Positions 41,552-53,457 of a DNA stretch of 64,000 bases are shown here, one piece after another (within the stretch, counting starts at the first letter, position 1; every line of letters begins with the position of its first letter). The translations under genes were made by a program, and so were the position numbers. Source of the DNA: Cheiracanthium punctorium (taxonomy: Eukaryota > Arthropoda > Arachnida > Araneae > Cheiracanthiidae); the NCBI GenBank assembly GCA_038373885.1, contig JAWZYV010015826.1:1-64000 (forward strand). The letters are read 5' to 3'. A model generated the notes under the pieces. It saw only the letters and a list, made by a program, of their open reading frames with translations, was not told where the DNA came from and made no database searches.

Positions 41552-42473
41552 TTAAACCACTTTTCAATGGCTCTCCAACTAGGAAGATCGCTTTTAACCC
41601 TTTAACGCGCAGTGTTCCCGCTCTGGCAACACCAAACTCTGACGTTTTGACTGTTGCCAGTCACGAAGAATAGATTGGATTTCTATAGAAATAGTTGCGG
41701 GTGACATAGCTCCACGACAATCCTTTCCTTTTTAGCACGCCATTTCCCTTACAAAAATGGTCACGATTCTTTTTAACAGCACTGACATCTGCTGAAAAAT
41801 GGAAGAATGCGAGGATATGTGGATAGCTTGCCCAATGCTGAAAAAAGGGCAGCCGTCGCCATCGCTTGACTTAACTACCAGCAAGATGGTGGACGATCGA
41901 AACGGGCACAGATCTAGAGACTTTTTTTGACGCAGCTGGCTGTGCCGCACAGCCAGCTGTCGTCAAAAGAGGGTCTCTAGGTCTGTGGCACGCCATGTTC
42001 GTTTCGATCGTCCGCCATCTTGCTGGTAGTTAAGTCGAGCGATGGCAACGACTGCCCTTTTTTCAGCATTGGGAAAGGGTTAAGGGGCTATACACAAAGT
42101 ACGATGAATGTGAATTATTTAAATGTTCAAATACAATGCAATTGAAAGAATAATGCTTTTCAGTTATTGTTATTGTATATCCCCTTAACAACCGTTTTTA
42201 AACATACCTCTCAGCCTTTTTATGATGAAAGGTTGACATTTTGTACTTTTACCTAATTAATGTATGAGGAACAATTTACTGTTTGGGAATTATTTTTTTT
42301 TGGGGACTGAATAAAGAAATTAAATTCAGTTTTGGTCCTCAAAATGGTAATAGTTATCATAGAACTCTGTACTTTTAAAGTATTTTCCGTGCGATAATTT
42401 CCGTAACGACTCCTAAAATGGGGTCATCCGACGTTACTTTTTCCCTTCGAGAGCCATTGAAAAGTGGTTTGAT
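41552..42473. repeat. Inverted repeat pair around TTAA-1 copy 14
   Basis: AAACCACTTTTCAATGGCTC at 41553-41572 is mirrored by GAGCCATTGAAAAGTGGTTT at 42451-42470. Possibly the ends of an undescribed element into which copy 14 inserted; ends and target duplication are not clear. Confidence 0.4.
41594..42083 (-). mobile_element. TTAA-1 MITE, copy 14
   Basis: TTAA both sides. As in copy 1, the segment between the two CCCTTT repeats at the left family end is missing, so it ends GGGAAAGGG-TTAA. Confidence 0.85.
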
Positions 42474-43825
42474 TCAGCTTATAGTTATCATATGCGGATC
42501 TTAATACCTTTGACACTTTTAAGGATATAATTCTCAAATTTTGCATATCACCTGATTAGTGTATAGGTCACATTTTACTAACTGGGAATTTTTTTTTGTA
42601 CGGGGGGGGGTCGTATACAAATAAAAAATTGACACTTTTTGAAAATTAAAAGAGAGGAATTTTTCTCTAGTGTAGTCTTTTCTCCCAACCTATTTTGAAT
42701 TTTTTTTTTCATTTTACATCGCCCACTTATCCCTAATAGATCAAGAATCAAAGCGTGTTACCCTGTATATTGCATGTTGTGCCAAAAATACATACTATCT
42801 GCAAAGTATTTTAGAGAAAATGTATCAAGAATTATGAATTGGAAAAATGCACTTAGAATCGGGATCTGATTTCCGATATCTCGAAGCGTAGAACAGAAGA
42901 ACTTCATTTCATGCAGAATTTTGCACTATCTTCGAGAATGCAATGAAAATTCGATCTTCTCAGTATCACAAATTCTCAGATTTCGATATGCTAGAAAATG
43001 TTTTCTCTGATTTTTTTTTTTTTTTTTTACTTCAGCGTTTGGAAGACTTACCTACAAAAATTATTATTGTTTTCAAAATAAATGTTTATATGTTTATTTA
43101 TTTATTTCATTTTATTTTATTTTGTAGACGTTTTTCTTTGGCACCTTTTGACGAAATTTTTTAATTCAAGGATTTTCACATATCTTATGGGCATTCCATT
43201 AAAAAGTTATCACTTGAAAAACAAACGTTAATGTAATAGAAAGTTTTTTCCACTTCAAATTTCATTTAAAAAATCAAAAATTTTAGATTGAATCTGTTAT
43301 GATGAATTTATTCACGAGAGAAGAAAAAATGTTTGCATTCATGGAAAAACGTAGAAAAAGCATGATGGTTGCTAATTTTTTTTCTATTGGACAATTTTTT
43401 TCTCATAACAATATACACCCCTAATTCTATTAAGGTATTCATATTGAACACACCAAAAATACTTGAAGTCCGTTTTTGAATATATCTTGAATTTTTAACA
43501 CTTTAATTCTGTGATTTAGTTAAAAAATCAGAACTGAGAATATGTAGTTTAAAGCGCATTTAAAAAGCCAGCAATGCAGTTAAAATTTTTAAAAATTTTT
43601 ACTACATTGATAGCGATCAGATTGTTTTAAATTTTTTCTAAGTTACAGTACATGTGCCAAATTGCATTTCAAGCAAAAATTTGAAAAATCGATCTTTCAG
43701 CACACCAGTGTGCATCATGTAGAGGTTAAATTAGATCATTGTCTTTAAAAATCTGGTTCTCAAAAGTTTAATCTTCTAACATGCAAAATATTTCTATTTG
43801 TCAGTTTTAAGCGATTTTAAAGTTA
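42474..43825. other. AT-rich, nothing recognised
   Basis: Many T and A runs; no repeat boundaries or coding frames that I can support. Confidence 0.45.
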
Positions 43826-44160
43826 AGTGTCACATTTGCATTTAAATTATGTAAGTTTTGATGAGGAAAAGGTATGTTGCAAATTTTAAAATATCAAGCA
43901 GCAAAAAATAAATCCAAATCTTTTTAATTACACTTTTATAGTTAAGTCACATTTGCATTTCAGTTATGTAAGTTTTAATGAGGGAGAAGTATCTTACAAG
44001 TTTTCAAAAATCAAGTAGAAAAAAAAAGTTTCAAAAATTAAATCTAAATGTTTTTAAATACACTTTTAAAGTTAAGTAACATTTGTATTTCAATTATGTA
44101 AGTTTTAATGAGGAAGAAAAAGTATGTTACAAGTTTTAAAAAATCAAATAGCCAAGAACA
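43826..44160 (+). repeat. Three tandem units of about 120 bp
   Basis: Each unit has GTTAAGTMACATTTGYATTT, ATTATGTAAGTTTTAATGAG and an A-rich AAATCAARTAG segment. AT-rich minisatellite. Confidence 0.65.
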
Positions 44161-44249
44161 AGTTATAAAAATTAAATTTCAAAATTAAACACCGAGACAC
44201 TCTGCAGGGCAAACTGAAAATGTAAATGTGGTGTTACGGCCAATTAAAT

Positions 44250-44345
44250 GCGCGAGGGATCTAGGCCGAGGGTGGAGATTGCCCTCCGCGTGGGACTTTC
44301 TAAGGGATCCTGACCTGTATTTACACGAAGTTTCGGACCAGAGCA
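44250..44345 (-). repeat. SINE tail fragment, second family, copy 3
   Basis: CTCCGCGTGGGACTTTCTAAGGG... and TGTATTTACACGAAGTTTCGG match 27330-27395. The tRNA-like head is absent. Confidence 0.5.
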
Positions 44346-44370
44346 ACCTGGATGGTAAGGGACAAAGAGT

Positions 44371-44786
44371 TTAACCCTTTGAGGCGCAACCTTTTCCCAA
44401 TGCTGAAAAAAGGGCAACCGTTGCCATCGCTCGACTTAACTACCAGCAAGATGGCGCACGATCGAAACGTTCATCGCGTGCCACAGATCTAGAGACCCTT
44501 TTTTGACGCAGCTTTCTGTGCCGGGCACAGCCTTTTTTTCAGCATTGGGCAATCTATCCAGCTGTTCTCGCATTCTTCCATTTTTCAGCAGATATCAGTG
44601 CTGTTAAAAAGAATCGTGACCATTTTTTGACGGGAAATGACGTGCTAAAAAGGAAAGGATTCTCGTTTAGCTATGTCACCCGTACCGATTTTTATAGAAA
44701 TCCAATCTATTCTTCGTGACTGGCAACAGTCAAAACGTCAGAGTTTGGTGTTCCCAGAGCCTTAACACTGCGCGTTAAAGGGTTAA
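44371..44786 (+). mobile_element. TTAA-1 MITE, copy 15
   Basis: TTAA both sides. The right arm is almost completely deleted: GGGCACAGCC is followed at once by TTTTTTTCAGCATTGGGC. Confidence 0.85.
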
Positions 44787-44944
44787 GAAGAGAAATAGGA
44801 AAGGGTGGGACATTTTTGGCAAAAATATTTCTTACAAATCATTTTATACTTGCATAACTTTAAAAGCGTCAAAGTAGAATCTTGAAACATATCAACGTAC
44901 TTAAAAAATAAAAATTTGTTTGTAATTATTAAAGTCTTTCTTAT

Positions 44945-45268
44945 ACAAGGTGGTCCTAAACTATGTGCCAAAAATGTAAATGCGGGTAGAGGCGACAAAG
45001 AGAGCTCAGAATCACATGGCAATGTGGGGGTCGAAAACGTCGTCTTCATTGTACCTGATAACAACCACTTTGGGAAAAGTGTTGAAGTTACAGAGAACTT
45101 TCGAACCCTCTATTGTCAAAAACGAACGCATTTTTTACAGAAAGCACTTAACTAAAACTGATCTTTTACAAGTTCTATTTAGCTTCATGGAACAAAGTTT
45201 CGGAGAAAAGCTCATTGTTTGTGAAAATTGATAAAAAATTTAGACCAAAAGTTCTTCCAAAGTGATTA
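44945..45268 (+). repeat. Foldback repeat, copy 1, adjoining TTAA-1 copy 16
   Basis: Shares TCAGAATCACATGGCAATG, GGTCGAAAACGTCGTCTTCA and ACCACTTTGGGAAAAGTG with 48785-48900, and the closing AAAGTGATTATTAA with 49080-49096. Inner inverted repeats of ATAATCACTTTGGAAGAAG type. Confidence 0.6.
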
Positions 45269-45691
45269 TTAACCCTTTAACACGCAGTGTTCCCGCTCTG
45301 GGAACACCAAACTCTGACGTTTTGACTGTTGCCAGTCACGAAGAATAGATTGGATTTCTATAAAAATAGTTGCGCGTGACATAGCTCCACGAGAATCCTT
45401 TACTTTTTAGCACGTCATTTCCCGTCAAAATATTGTCGCGATTATTATTAACAGAACTGACATCTGCTGAAAAATGGAAGAATGAGAGAACAGCTGGATA
45501 GATTGCCCAATGCTGAAAAAAGGGCAGCCTTTGCCATCGCTCGACTTAACTACCAGCAAGATGGCGGACGATCGAAACGTTCATTGCGTGCCACAGATCT
45601 AGAGACCCCCATTTTTTTTTTTTACGACAGCTGGCTGTGCCATCAGAGTTTGGTGTTCCCAGAGCGGGAACACTGCGCGTTAAAGGGTTAA
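45269..45691. mobile_element. TTAA-1 MITE, copy 16, with two right ends
   Basis: Both termini are the right-type end (CCCTTTAACACGCAG and GCGCGTTAAAGGG). The first 330 bases run from the right end through the unique segment to the arm; after GGCTGGCTGTGCC the text switches to CATCAGAGTTTGGTGTTCCC of a second right end. A recombinant, not a simple insertion. Confidence 0.85.
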
Positions 45692-45969
45692 TCAATAAAA
45701 ACGTTAAAATATAATTATGTAGCCCAATTAAAAAAAACAGCTTAATCACTTTACCTACTCAATCTACTCGCATCTCTTTTGAGGTCCCACTTTTTAGGTG
45801 CACCAACCGCCTATGAATAGCAGTAAAATAATTATTTTGTCGAGATTTGAGTCACTCAAATTTGGAATTAAAACGGAATTTACATTACACTTTATCTGCA
45901 TCGTGATAAAGTCTAATCCAAACAACACTAAATTGGAATCTGCATTACACCTAGCTAAATCGGGATATG

Positions 45970-46044
45970 CACTGGCGGATTAATGCAAGTTTCTCGAGAG
46001 GGGGGGGGCCGTCGCCCCCTCCGCCCCCCTTTAATCCGCCCTTT
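45970..46044. mobile_element. Tiny hAT-like MITE, 75 bp
   Basis: CACTGGCGGATTAA and inverse AAAGGGCGGATTAA, flanked by a perfect 8-bp repeat GGGATATG (45962-45969 and 46045-46052). The inside is a G9 run followed by C-rich sequence. Confidence 0.65.
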
Positions 46045-46052
46045 GGGATATG

Positions 46053-47170
46053 GTACATCTAATCCAAGCAAATCGACAGCTTTCTAATTCCATTCAAACC
46101 AGTTCTGCTATCGCCATGAAGCACTGCTTACGGTATACTATATAAATACACCAACAAGGCCAAGGAACTTTGTATCTTCAGTTAAGGAAAATAAGTCTTT
46201 CATAAATATCTATTAGGTCAAGTTTAGTACAATTTAATCTTTTAAAAGCTGTTCCGAATAAACTTTAATTGCACTCGTAATATTATATAAGTGGGGCAAG
46301 TTTACGAGGGGTGCGTTAATTTGTTCCTATATACCTTAAAGATTAGAGAGAGGAAAAGTTAAATCCTTTGCCTATTCGTATCCAAAAGTGTTCATTTCCT
46401 ACTGATGCTTGAGTTCATACATGTTCTTACGAAAAAGTTATCTATACGCGTTTAACAATTATCAAAATAGTAAAACACTGCTTGAAAATTATCTTTATTC
46501 CTGAATATAGTATGAAGCTTTTTATGCTACAGTATAAATTTATAAGCATTTGAATAATCATGTTTCATTTATTCTTATTCAAAAGAAAAAAAAATTCGCT
46601 TTCTGCTTTTACTCTTTAAACAAAAATAACTTTATATACAATGATAAGTCTTATGTTTTGTAAATGTTTTTGAATTATTCAGGATGTTCAAAAGTGAAAT
46701 TTAACAACTCAGAGCGTACAACGGAAACTGCTACGAAGTTTGCTGATAATTTGCACAAGGAGCAATACCCTCGTGGAAAAACAAATAGTCCCAAAAGCCA
46801 CCACCAGTAACCGTTTTATAGCATTGTAAAGAATAAATCAGACAAATAAACATCCTCAAGCGAAGAAAAAAAATGAAGAATTTGTGAAAAAGATTATTCA
46901 TACCGGTGAAAGAATTTGCACATCGCCGTCTATATATAATATATAACTGCCGTCTATAACGTATATACATATGTCTGAGGAATGTCCCAGAGGTTATAAT
47001 TTCGATTCCATTCATTCTTGTATAATTTGGTTCATTGTATTTGGAATTTCATACTGTTTGGCAATCTGATTCTGATGATATACTTTTTTTTTCCCTAGGG
47101 GTATGTCATTTTTGCAGTAATATTTTTTGTATTTTACTTCTTAATTATATATATTTTTTAATGATTATGT
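46053..47170. other. Nothing recognised
   Basis: AT-rich; the minus-strand frame 46731-47015 has no family resemblance. Confidence 0.4.
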
Positions 47171-47600
47171 CATTTTATCTCTCACCACCATTGAAAGTTT
47201 TCCGAAAAATGTCTCCCAAAAATGCGACATAATTTTACATATATTTAAATACTATTAGTTCACAACAGCTTTAATCTATTGTTACAATATTTCGTAAGCT
47301 GTAGAATATGCATCACACGTATATTTTACATACATTTAAATACCATTAGTTCACAACAGCTTTAATCTATTTTTACAATGCTTCGTAAACTGTAGAATAT
47401 GCATCACATGTATTTTTCTATAATAGGTTACAATCCTAAAAATTTCAACATACGGTTACCAGGCGAAATGCACGAAAGATGAGAGATAAAATGATATAGT
47501 CAATTAATATCGTTTTAATGTGGCAATAATGAAACTAAAAAGTTTAGGGGGTTCAGGGGGGAGTCTCTGCCTGACGAGGCTCGAACAGCCGAGATTTATA
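47171..47600 (-). repeat. Copy of the repeat that hosts the Tc1 insertion (empty site)
   Basis: Inverted relative to 11737-12240/17420-17545. It reads AGTATTTAAATATATGTAAA (inverted) where the other copy has the Tc1 element, and CATAATCATTAAAAAATA where the other has TTAA-2 copy 2. The CAGCTTTAATCTATTGTTAC segment is duplicated in tandem. Confidence 0.7.
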
Positions 47601-48262
47601 TTATTTTTTAAACATATAAAGTATAATCCTATAAGGAATGAGAATACGATATGAATAATTAATATTTTACGTCAGTATTGCTATTAAGTCAGCTGTATTA
47701 AGTATGCTGTATTAAGTCAGTATTGCTTTATAATATATGCATATTAAGTGTGATTTTCATAAAAATATTTTAATTGCATTTTAACAGCTTTGCTAAACAG
47801 TTTTCAATAGCAATTTTTACTAAAAAGCATGCTAAATTAAAAATATCTTTCTAGATAAACGAATAACTAACTGCTTTTAAATTACATGAATAAATTAAAA
47901 GTCTGCATTTTATACTATAATAATTTCCGTGCGGATTGTGTATTAGGAAATTTATGAAAAGAGTTTTTTGAAGATTTAAATGGGTACGAAAAATAATTGA
48001 ATTAATTTAAGGAAAATTATAAAATTTTAACTTCTAAAATATTCCATTTTTATTTAAATGCAAACACGGGACTCAAAATTTTATCATGCACTTCAGATTT
48101 TGTACTATCTTTTCTTAAATAAATGTGAGAAAGAAAACACTTTTATATTTTAAATAAATATTTATATTTTAAATTAAAGGTAGTTTATATTTTATCAGAA
48201 ATTATATTTTAAATAAAAGGGGATCGTGATAAACAGCTTCCTCAGCTGTTGGTGATGACAAT
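47601..48262. other. Nothing recognised
   Basis: Strongly AT-rich. Confidence 0.45.
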
Positions 48263-48780
48263 GTGTCTTCCTTTATTGTTAAAGTTTGTGCTTTTGGTTT
48301 TATTTATCCTCTTATTTTATTTAGCTCTTTCTTGAAAACTTACAATTTTCCGGATGCGTGGAAGCATACTAAAATTATTCCAGTTTTTCAAAAGGGTGAT
48401 ATATATGGTCGCAAAAATTATCGACTAATTGCTACTTTAAGTCCCTTTTTTAATGAAGACTTACTTACTTTAAATTACTTTTAATTACTTTAAGTCCCTT
48501 TAGAATGCATAAAAGGTTTTTCAGCAAGTTAAAAATTTCTTCATATCGACATGGTTTTATTCCTAAACGGTCTACGTTTACCAATTTATTTTGTTTGAAT
48601 AACAATATTATTTCTCCGCTTGAAAACGGGTATTCACTGATGTCATTTATACCGATTTTTCCACGACCTTTGACTTTATTGACTTTGGCGTTCTTCTTAA
48701 GAAAGTCACGGGCATATATGTTTTCACATTAATCTTACTGACTGGATTTTTTTCTTATTTAAGTAACAGAAAACTGCAAA
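48263..48780 (+). pseudogene. Reverse transcriptase fragment (jockey-type LINE)
   Basis: Part of the palm/fingers of a non-LTR reverse transcriptase. SFLKTYNFPDAWKHTKIIPV, then FQKGD and a degraded N-Y-R-x-I stretch (normally NYRPIS), lie at 48320-48450; after a stop and a small repeat, HGFIPKRSTFTNLFCLNNNI (normally HGF...RST.TNL) at 48551-48610 and ENGYSLMSFI are followed in shifted frames by a degraded SKAFD-like and LLRKL-like region. The catalytic FADD box is not reached. At least three frame breaks; it is a dead, both-end-truncated copy. Confidence 0.75.
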
Positions 48781-48784
48781 CTGA

Positions 48785-49092
48785 CAAACTTGCAGGGGAT
48801 GTAGGGAGTACAGAGACGGTTCAGAATCACATAGCAATGCGGGGGTCGGAAACGTCGTCTTCACGTACCTGTTAATAATCACTTTGGAAGAAGTGTTGAA
48901 GTGTGCGTCTCATTTCTTGACCAAGTTTCATAAACATTGGGAATTTCCTCAGACAATTTAGTAAATGTAACGAAAGAAACAGTTCCGAAATGACAATTTT
49001 TATCTAGTGCAATCGGTGAAAGAGGGACTAGTGATTCCAAAACGATGGTCGGAAAGTTTACTATCATTCGAACACTTCTTCTAAAGTGATTA
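48785..49092 (+). repeat. Foldback repeat, copy 2, adjoining TTAA-1 copy 17
   Basis: Counterpart of 44945-45268; ATAATCACTTTGGAAGAAGT near 48875 is mirrored by ACTTCTTCTAAAGTGATTAT at the end. The TTAA-1 element follows at the same base as in copy 1. Confidence 0.6.
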
Positions 49093-49474
49093 TTAACCCT
49101 TTAACGCGCAGTGTTGCCGGTCTGGCAACGCCAAACTCTGACGTTTTGACTGTTGCCAGTCACGAAGAATAGATTCGACTTCTATAAAAATAGTTGCGGG
49201 TGACATAACTCCACTAGAATCCTTTACTTTTTAGCACGTCATTTCCGTAAAAAAATGGTCACGATTCTTTTTGCCAGCACTGACATCTGCTGAAAAATGG
49301 AAGAATGCGAGTGCAGCTTGATAGATTGCCCAATGCTGAAAAAAGGGCAGCCGTTGCCATCGCTCGACTTAACTACCAGCAAGATGGCGGGCGATCGAAA
49401 CGTTCATCGCGGGCCACAGATCTAGAGACTTTTTTTGACGCAGCTGGTTGTGCCGCACAGCCAGCTGCGTCTAC
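49093..49474 (-). mobile_element. TTAA-1 MITE, copy 17, left half missing
   Basis: Right end, unique segment, one arm and the loop; breaks at CAGCCAGCTGCGTC. Same insertion as copy 16 judged by the shared flank. Confidence 0.8.
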
Positions 49475-50231
49475 TTACTTTGCATGCACTAATGCAAAGA
49501 AAAGTAATGTGAATTAAAGAGTATAATTAGTTTGATTTGAATTGATTATACAAGCATATTTTTTAAATTTTAATTTTAATAAAATATTTAGAAATTTCAG
49601 ATTACTTCATTCTTTTTTTCTCTCACGGAGAGTATTTCTCTCTCTGCCTTACATTTGACATCTGACAAAAAAGCATTCATCCTGATATTCTTAGTGCATG
49701 CCGAATTTGGCATAATAAAATTAGTTTGCTTTAAAATTTGCTTTTTGAATTTTCACACATCCAAAAGTCATCGCCAACCTCCTTTTCGAATTTCCTTTTT
49801 CGTGTGACTCGATCACATCGAGGCGCTGCTTCAACAGTAAAATCACCCATTTCTTAGACATGCTTCTTCTTTAAATTGCAAGATTTTTACGTAATGTGTA
49901 CGTTTACTTGCACCTGCTGTCGATCTTCAGTAGGTCGAGGAGCGACTGGTTTGCAGTGGGGTTTTTGATTACTGTCATTCGCTCGTTAACAGCCCCAGAC
50001 TTCCTTACTGCCTCCGGAACCAGATCGAAGCAAATTCGTTATTCATGGGTGCCAGAGGGTTATTATCGTTGTGTTGTAGATGCTGTGCCTCGAGATTTAC
50101 GAATCTCTTTAAAAACTAATATATTTTATTTTACAAACTATGCATTTACACTAATTGCAATAATATATTTGTTGGATGAAACTGAATGAACGTAGATTAA
50201 ATCGCAGTTGACGTATTAAGTAGCGTAACGT
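49475..50231. other. No gene recognised
   Basis: The plus-strand frame 49896-50189 shows no domain or splice context. The rest is AT-rich. Confidence 0.4.
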
Positions 50232-50239
50232 TCGTAAGC

Positions 50240-50632
50240 CAGTGCTGCCAACTCTGCGAGTGAAAAAGCGGCTGAAATCAAAGTTAAAAGTGGCCAGAAA
50301 TGGTTAAAAGCGTTTTCGAACCGAGAAAAAAAATTAATTATTCTTTGGCGCTTACTTCTAAGTGCTTGTGCTGCTGAAATATAATTGCCTGCAATTATTT
50401 TTTGAATCATTTGGATATTCATTTCCGATTTACAAAATATTCCGGTATTTGCCAGTTGGCCAAGATTTAGCCGCAAAGTAGCTACACTCACAGATCTAAC
50501 CACAAAGTGGCTACACTCACAGATCTAACCACAAAAAAATGGCCAGATTTAGCCACAAAGTGGCTACACTCACAGATCTAACCACAAAAAATGGCCAGAT
50601 CAAGTCACAAAGTGGCTAAATTGGCAACCCTG
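50240..50632. mobile_element. hAT-like MITE with internal minisatellite
   Basis: CAGTGCTGCCAACTCTG and inverse CAGGGTTGCCAATTTAG; flanks TCGTAAGC / TCGCAAGT (6 of 8). The right third is a tandem repeat of GTGGCTACACTCACAGATCT, CCACAAA and TGGCCAGAT (50466-50610). Confidence 0.65.
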
Positions 50633-50895
50633 TCGCAAGTTAAAGAAGATGGCACCCTTGAGGTCCAGCATCTAAGTTCTTTTCTGACCAGGAAAAAAAA
50701 ATGCCACACAGAATAGGAATACAATGATATCGTAGCGCCATGCCTGACAGTGGGATCTCTTCGAGAATGACTTTAGAAGACTGTATCAAGCCCTGGCCTT
50801 TGAAAATGCTCTTGGACGTTTATGGGATCCCGGGAACGAAGTGAAAGAGAATCGACGGCTGTTAAATGTCGGACTTAATCCATCTAATCGCCCAA

Positions 50896-51387
50896 TTAAC
50901 CCTTTGAGGCGCAACCCTTTCCCAATGCTGAAAAAAGGGGAGTCGTTGCCAGTGCTCGACTTAACTACCAGCAAGATGGCGGACGATCGAAACGTTCATA
51001 GCATGCCACAGCTGGCTGTGCCGGCACAGCCAGCTGTCTTCAAAAAAAGGGTCTCTAGATCTGTGGCATGCGATGAACGTTTCGATCGTCCGCCATCTTG
51101 CTGGTAGTTAAGTCGAGCACTGGCAACGGCTCTCCTTTTTTCAGCATTGGGCAATCTCTCCAGCTGTTCTCGAATTCTTCCATTTTTCAGCAGATGTCAG
51201 TACTGTTAAAAATAATCGTGACCATTTTTTACGGGAAATGACGTGCTAAAAAGTAAAGGATTCTCGTGGAGCGATGTCACCCGCAACTATTTTTATGGAA
51301 ATCCAATCTATTCTTCGTGACTGGCAACAGTCAAAACGTCAGAGTTTGATGTTCCCAGAGCGGGATCACTGCGCGTTAAAGGGTTAA
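50896..51387 (+). mobile_element. TTAA-1 MITE, copy 18
   Basis: TTAA both sides. The left arm lacks the stretch between CATGCCACAG and CTGGCTG; the rest is intact. Confidence 0.9.
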
Positions 51388-52061
51388 AGTTAAAGACGTT
51401 CCTGTCACATTCATAACTTTCCGGGAAAAATGAATCTGAAAAATAATTTCAAACAGGGCAAAGTCCTCCATCTGCAGGCTTGTTATGATTTTGCCCAACC
51501 CGAAAAAACCCATGAAAAAACCCAACTGTTTTTTTTTTCAAAATTTCAACTTTAGTTACGTAGATAATACATCTCTTAATATCAGTACACCACCTGTAAA
51601 GTTTATAAACATCTCCCTTCCTCCCCCCCCCCTCCACCACCACCACTACCGAAGGAAAAAATAAATCAAAAAGACTTCACATAGGCACAAAAACTTTCCA
51701 GAGAAAAATTTTATGCCTATCTGTATTAAAATGAATAAAGATTTTTTTAACCATAAAAAATCATTAGTTTAAAAATTTCTAATTAAGCACTAGTATATCA
51801 CTGTTAAAATTACACTAGTCAACAAATTTAAACTTTTTTACTGCCTCTGGTTTGTAAATGGGTGGATTTACTTAATTTCGGGGTGCTGAATTCACTGGTA
51901 AAATCAATTTATGTCTATCACGTCACATTTCCAAGAGGTACAGGAAAATCAGAAGCAATACCGGCAAAATTTGATAGAATTGAAACTAACAAGAAAATTC
52001 ATATTGAGAACTTAATAATTCAAAATTATTTTATATGTATACATTGGTATTTATATGTATA
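51388..52061. other. No gene recognised
   Basis: Contains CCCGAAAAAACCC-type text (51498) and a C-rich tract near 51622. The plus-strand frame 51862-52122 overlaps the relic on the other strand. Confidence 0.4.
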
Positions 52062-53457
52062 CACATGCCAACATAGATATAATCTTTTTTCCTGTCCAAA
52101 ATGCCCTTCCCACTTGGTTTGAATGAGATCCAAGCCGCTAACTCGATATTTGCCAGTCTAGTATCAAGCGATGGATCGCTGAACAATTTTTCTATCTGTG
52201 GTCCAATAAATATACTTTCTTTTAACTTTGCTTTCCTCAGTTTGAGAGACTTTTCTTTCAAATGATTGAAGACCTGATCTCATTTATCCAGAGCTTTAAC
52301 GAAGTTCTTCATAAAACCCAACTTGACATGAATCGGAGGCAAAATGATTTTATTGGGCTCAACCAGTGGAGTATTTTTCACATTTTCCTTTACAGTTACA
52401 TGTGATTTCCTTTTAAGCCACTTTACCGTATAGTGGCCAAAGTTTCATAAGTTTCTTTCACGTCTACTGCATGAGCCAGAGGCAAAGATGGAAAAGTATT
52501 GCCATTATGCAGCAGTACTGCTTTCAAAAATGTGAAAATGGAAATTAAATGTGATCGTGACTCCCAGACTGCACTTACTAGACTTAAAAGTGACCACCTT
52601 ACAGCTGGATTCTCCGCTCGTCGTTAATTTTTGGCAGTCGTTAACTTTGCCCCGCCTTGAGGTGGAGTTTTAAGGAGGAGCGTCAAGGGGTTCATGCGAT
52701 TGGCTGAAAGACCTCCCGTTTTCCTCCGGAGTTGTTAGCGCAGTCAGTAACCAAACAACTGGTTCTGCCCAGTTGACAGCTAACAACCGACGATTTCGTG
52801 AACCACCGGGGCAGAATTCCACCCTTAAGTGTCTTTCGTACGAACATGGCAAGAAATTCCACCCCACTTGCAAGAAATGCTGTGATCATCCAGCCTCTCC
52901 AGAGCACATACTGAGTTGCGTCGGACTTTCTAAGGAGGACTTAACATCTGCTCCCCTTTTAGTTATAGATTTTCTGTCGGTCAACAATCTATTGGAGTTG
53001 ATCTGACTTATGTCAGATCTTTAAAGAGGATAAGCAACAACACACAACAACACTGCTTTCAATCTGGTTTTCCTAGAGTCAATAAAGAGTGACTATTCCT
53101 GATGGTGATGTTGTCTAGCTGCATCAGCAGACCATTGACATCTCTACATACACACATTGAATTCTGAGTGTCGAAATATTGAGCGAATGAAGTACCTTTT
53201 GATCTCAAACAGGAAATTGTTGTACCTGGAGCTAGAAGGTTTCGTTGTTGCAGTCTCGACCCCAAAAGTTCAGCTTGCTGTTTTGAAAGTTTTAGATCGC
53301 GAACCAAATTGTTCAACTCCATTTGATTTGAAGGGCTGAGGCGAAAAATCTTGAGAATGAGGGGAATATTTTCTACAGGTTCTTGATCAGCGTCTTCAGA
53401 TTCAATTGACATTGTTTCTGATTCTATGTTTTGCAGATTACAGGCAGGAACAGGCAA
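52062..53457 (-). pseudogene. Broken copy of a widespread repeated arthropod protein family
   Basis: Family of unknown function that I recall as large multi-copy open frames in many arthropod genomes, probably part of a mobile element. Read on the minus strand: an upstream part 53457-53080 with LSKQQAELLGSRLQQRNLL; then, after a foreign stretch, SLxAVLLHNGN-like text with AHAVDVKETYETL (about 52530-52440); KIILPPIHVKLGFMKNFVKA (about 52360-52290); a TGA stop; and KESIFIGPQIEKLF with LANIELAAWISF (52220-52110). These blocks are collinear with my memory of the family, which is several hundred residues long; the middle is decayed and the C-terminus is missing. No catalytic role is assigned. A LINE tail in the opposite direction splits it. 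Confidence 0.6.
52640..53060 (+). pseudogene. LINE 3' end: C-terminal zinc-knuckle-like domain
   Basis: The frame 52773-53006 contains CKKCCDHPASPEHILSCVGL and LLVIDFLSVNNLLELI. This C-x2-C...H-x4-C segment followed by the leucine-rich tail is, from memory, the C-terminus of RNase H/reverse-transcriptase polyproteins in spider LINEs. Upstream codons are out of frame, and the insertion is 5' truncated as is usual for LINEs. It ends soon after the stop near CAACAACACACAACAAC-like repeats and lies inside the protein-family relic on the opposite strand. Confidence 0.6.
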
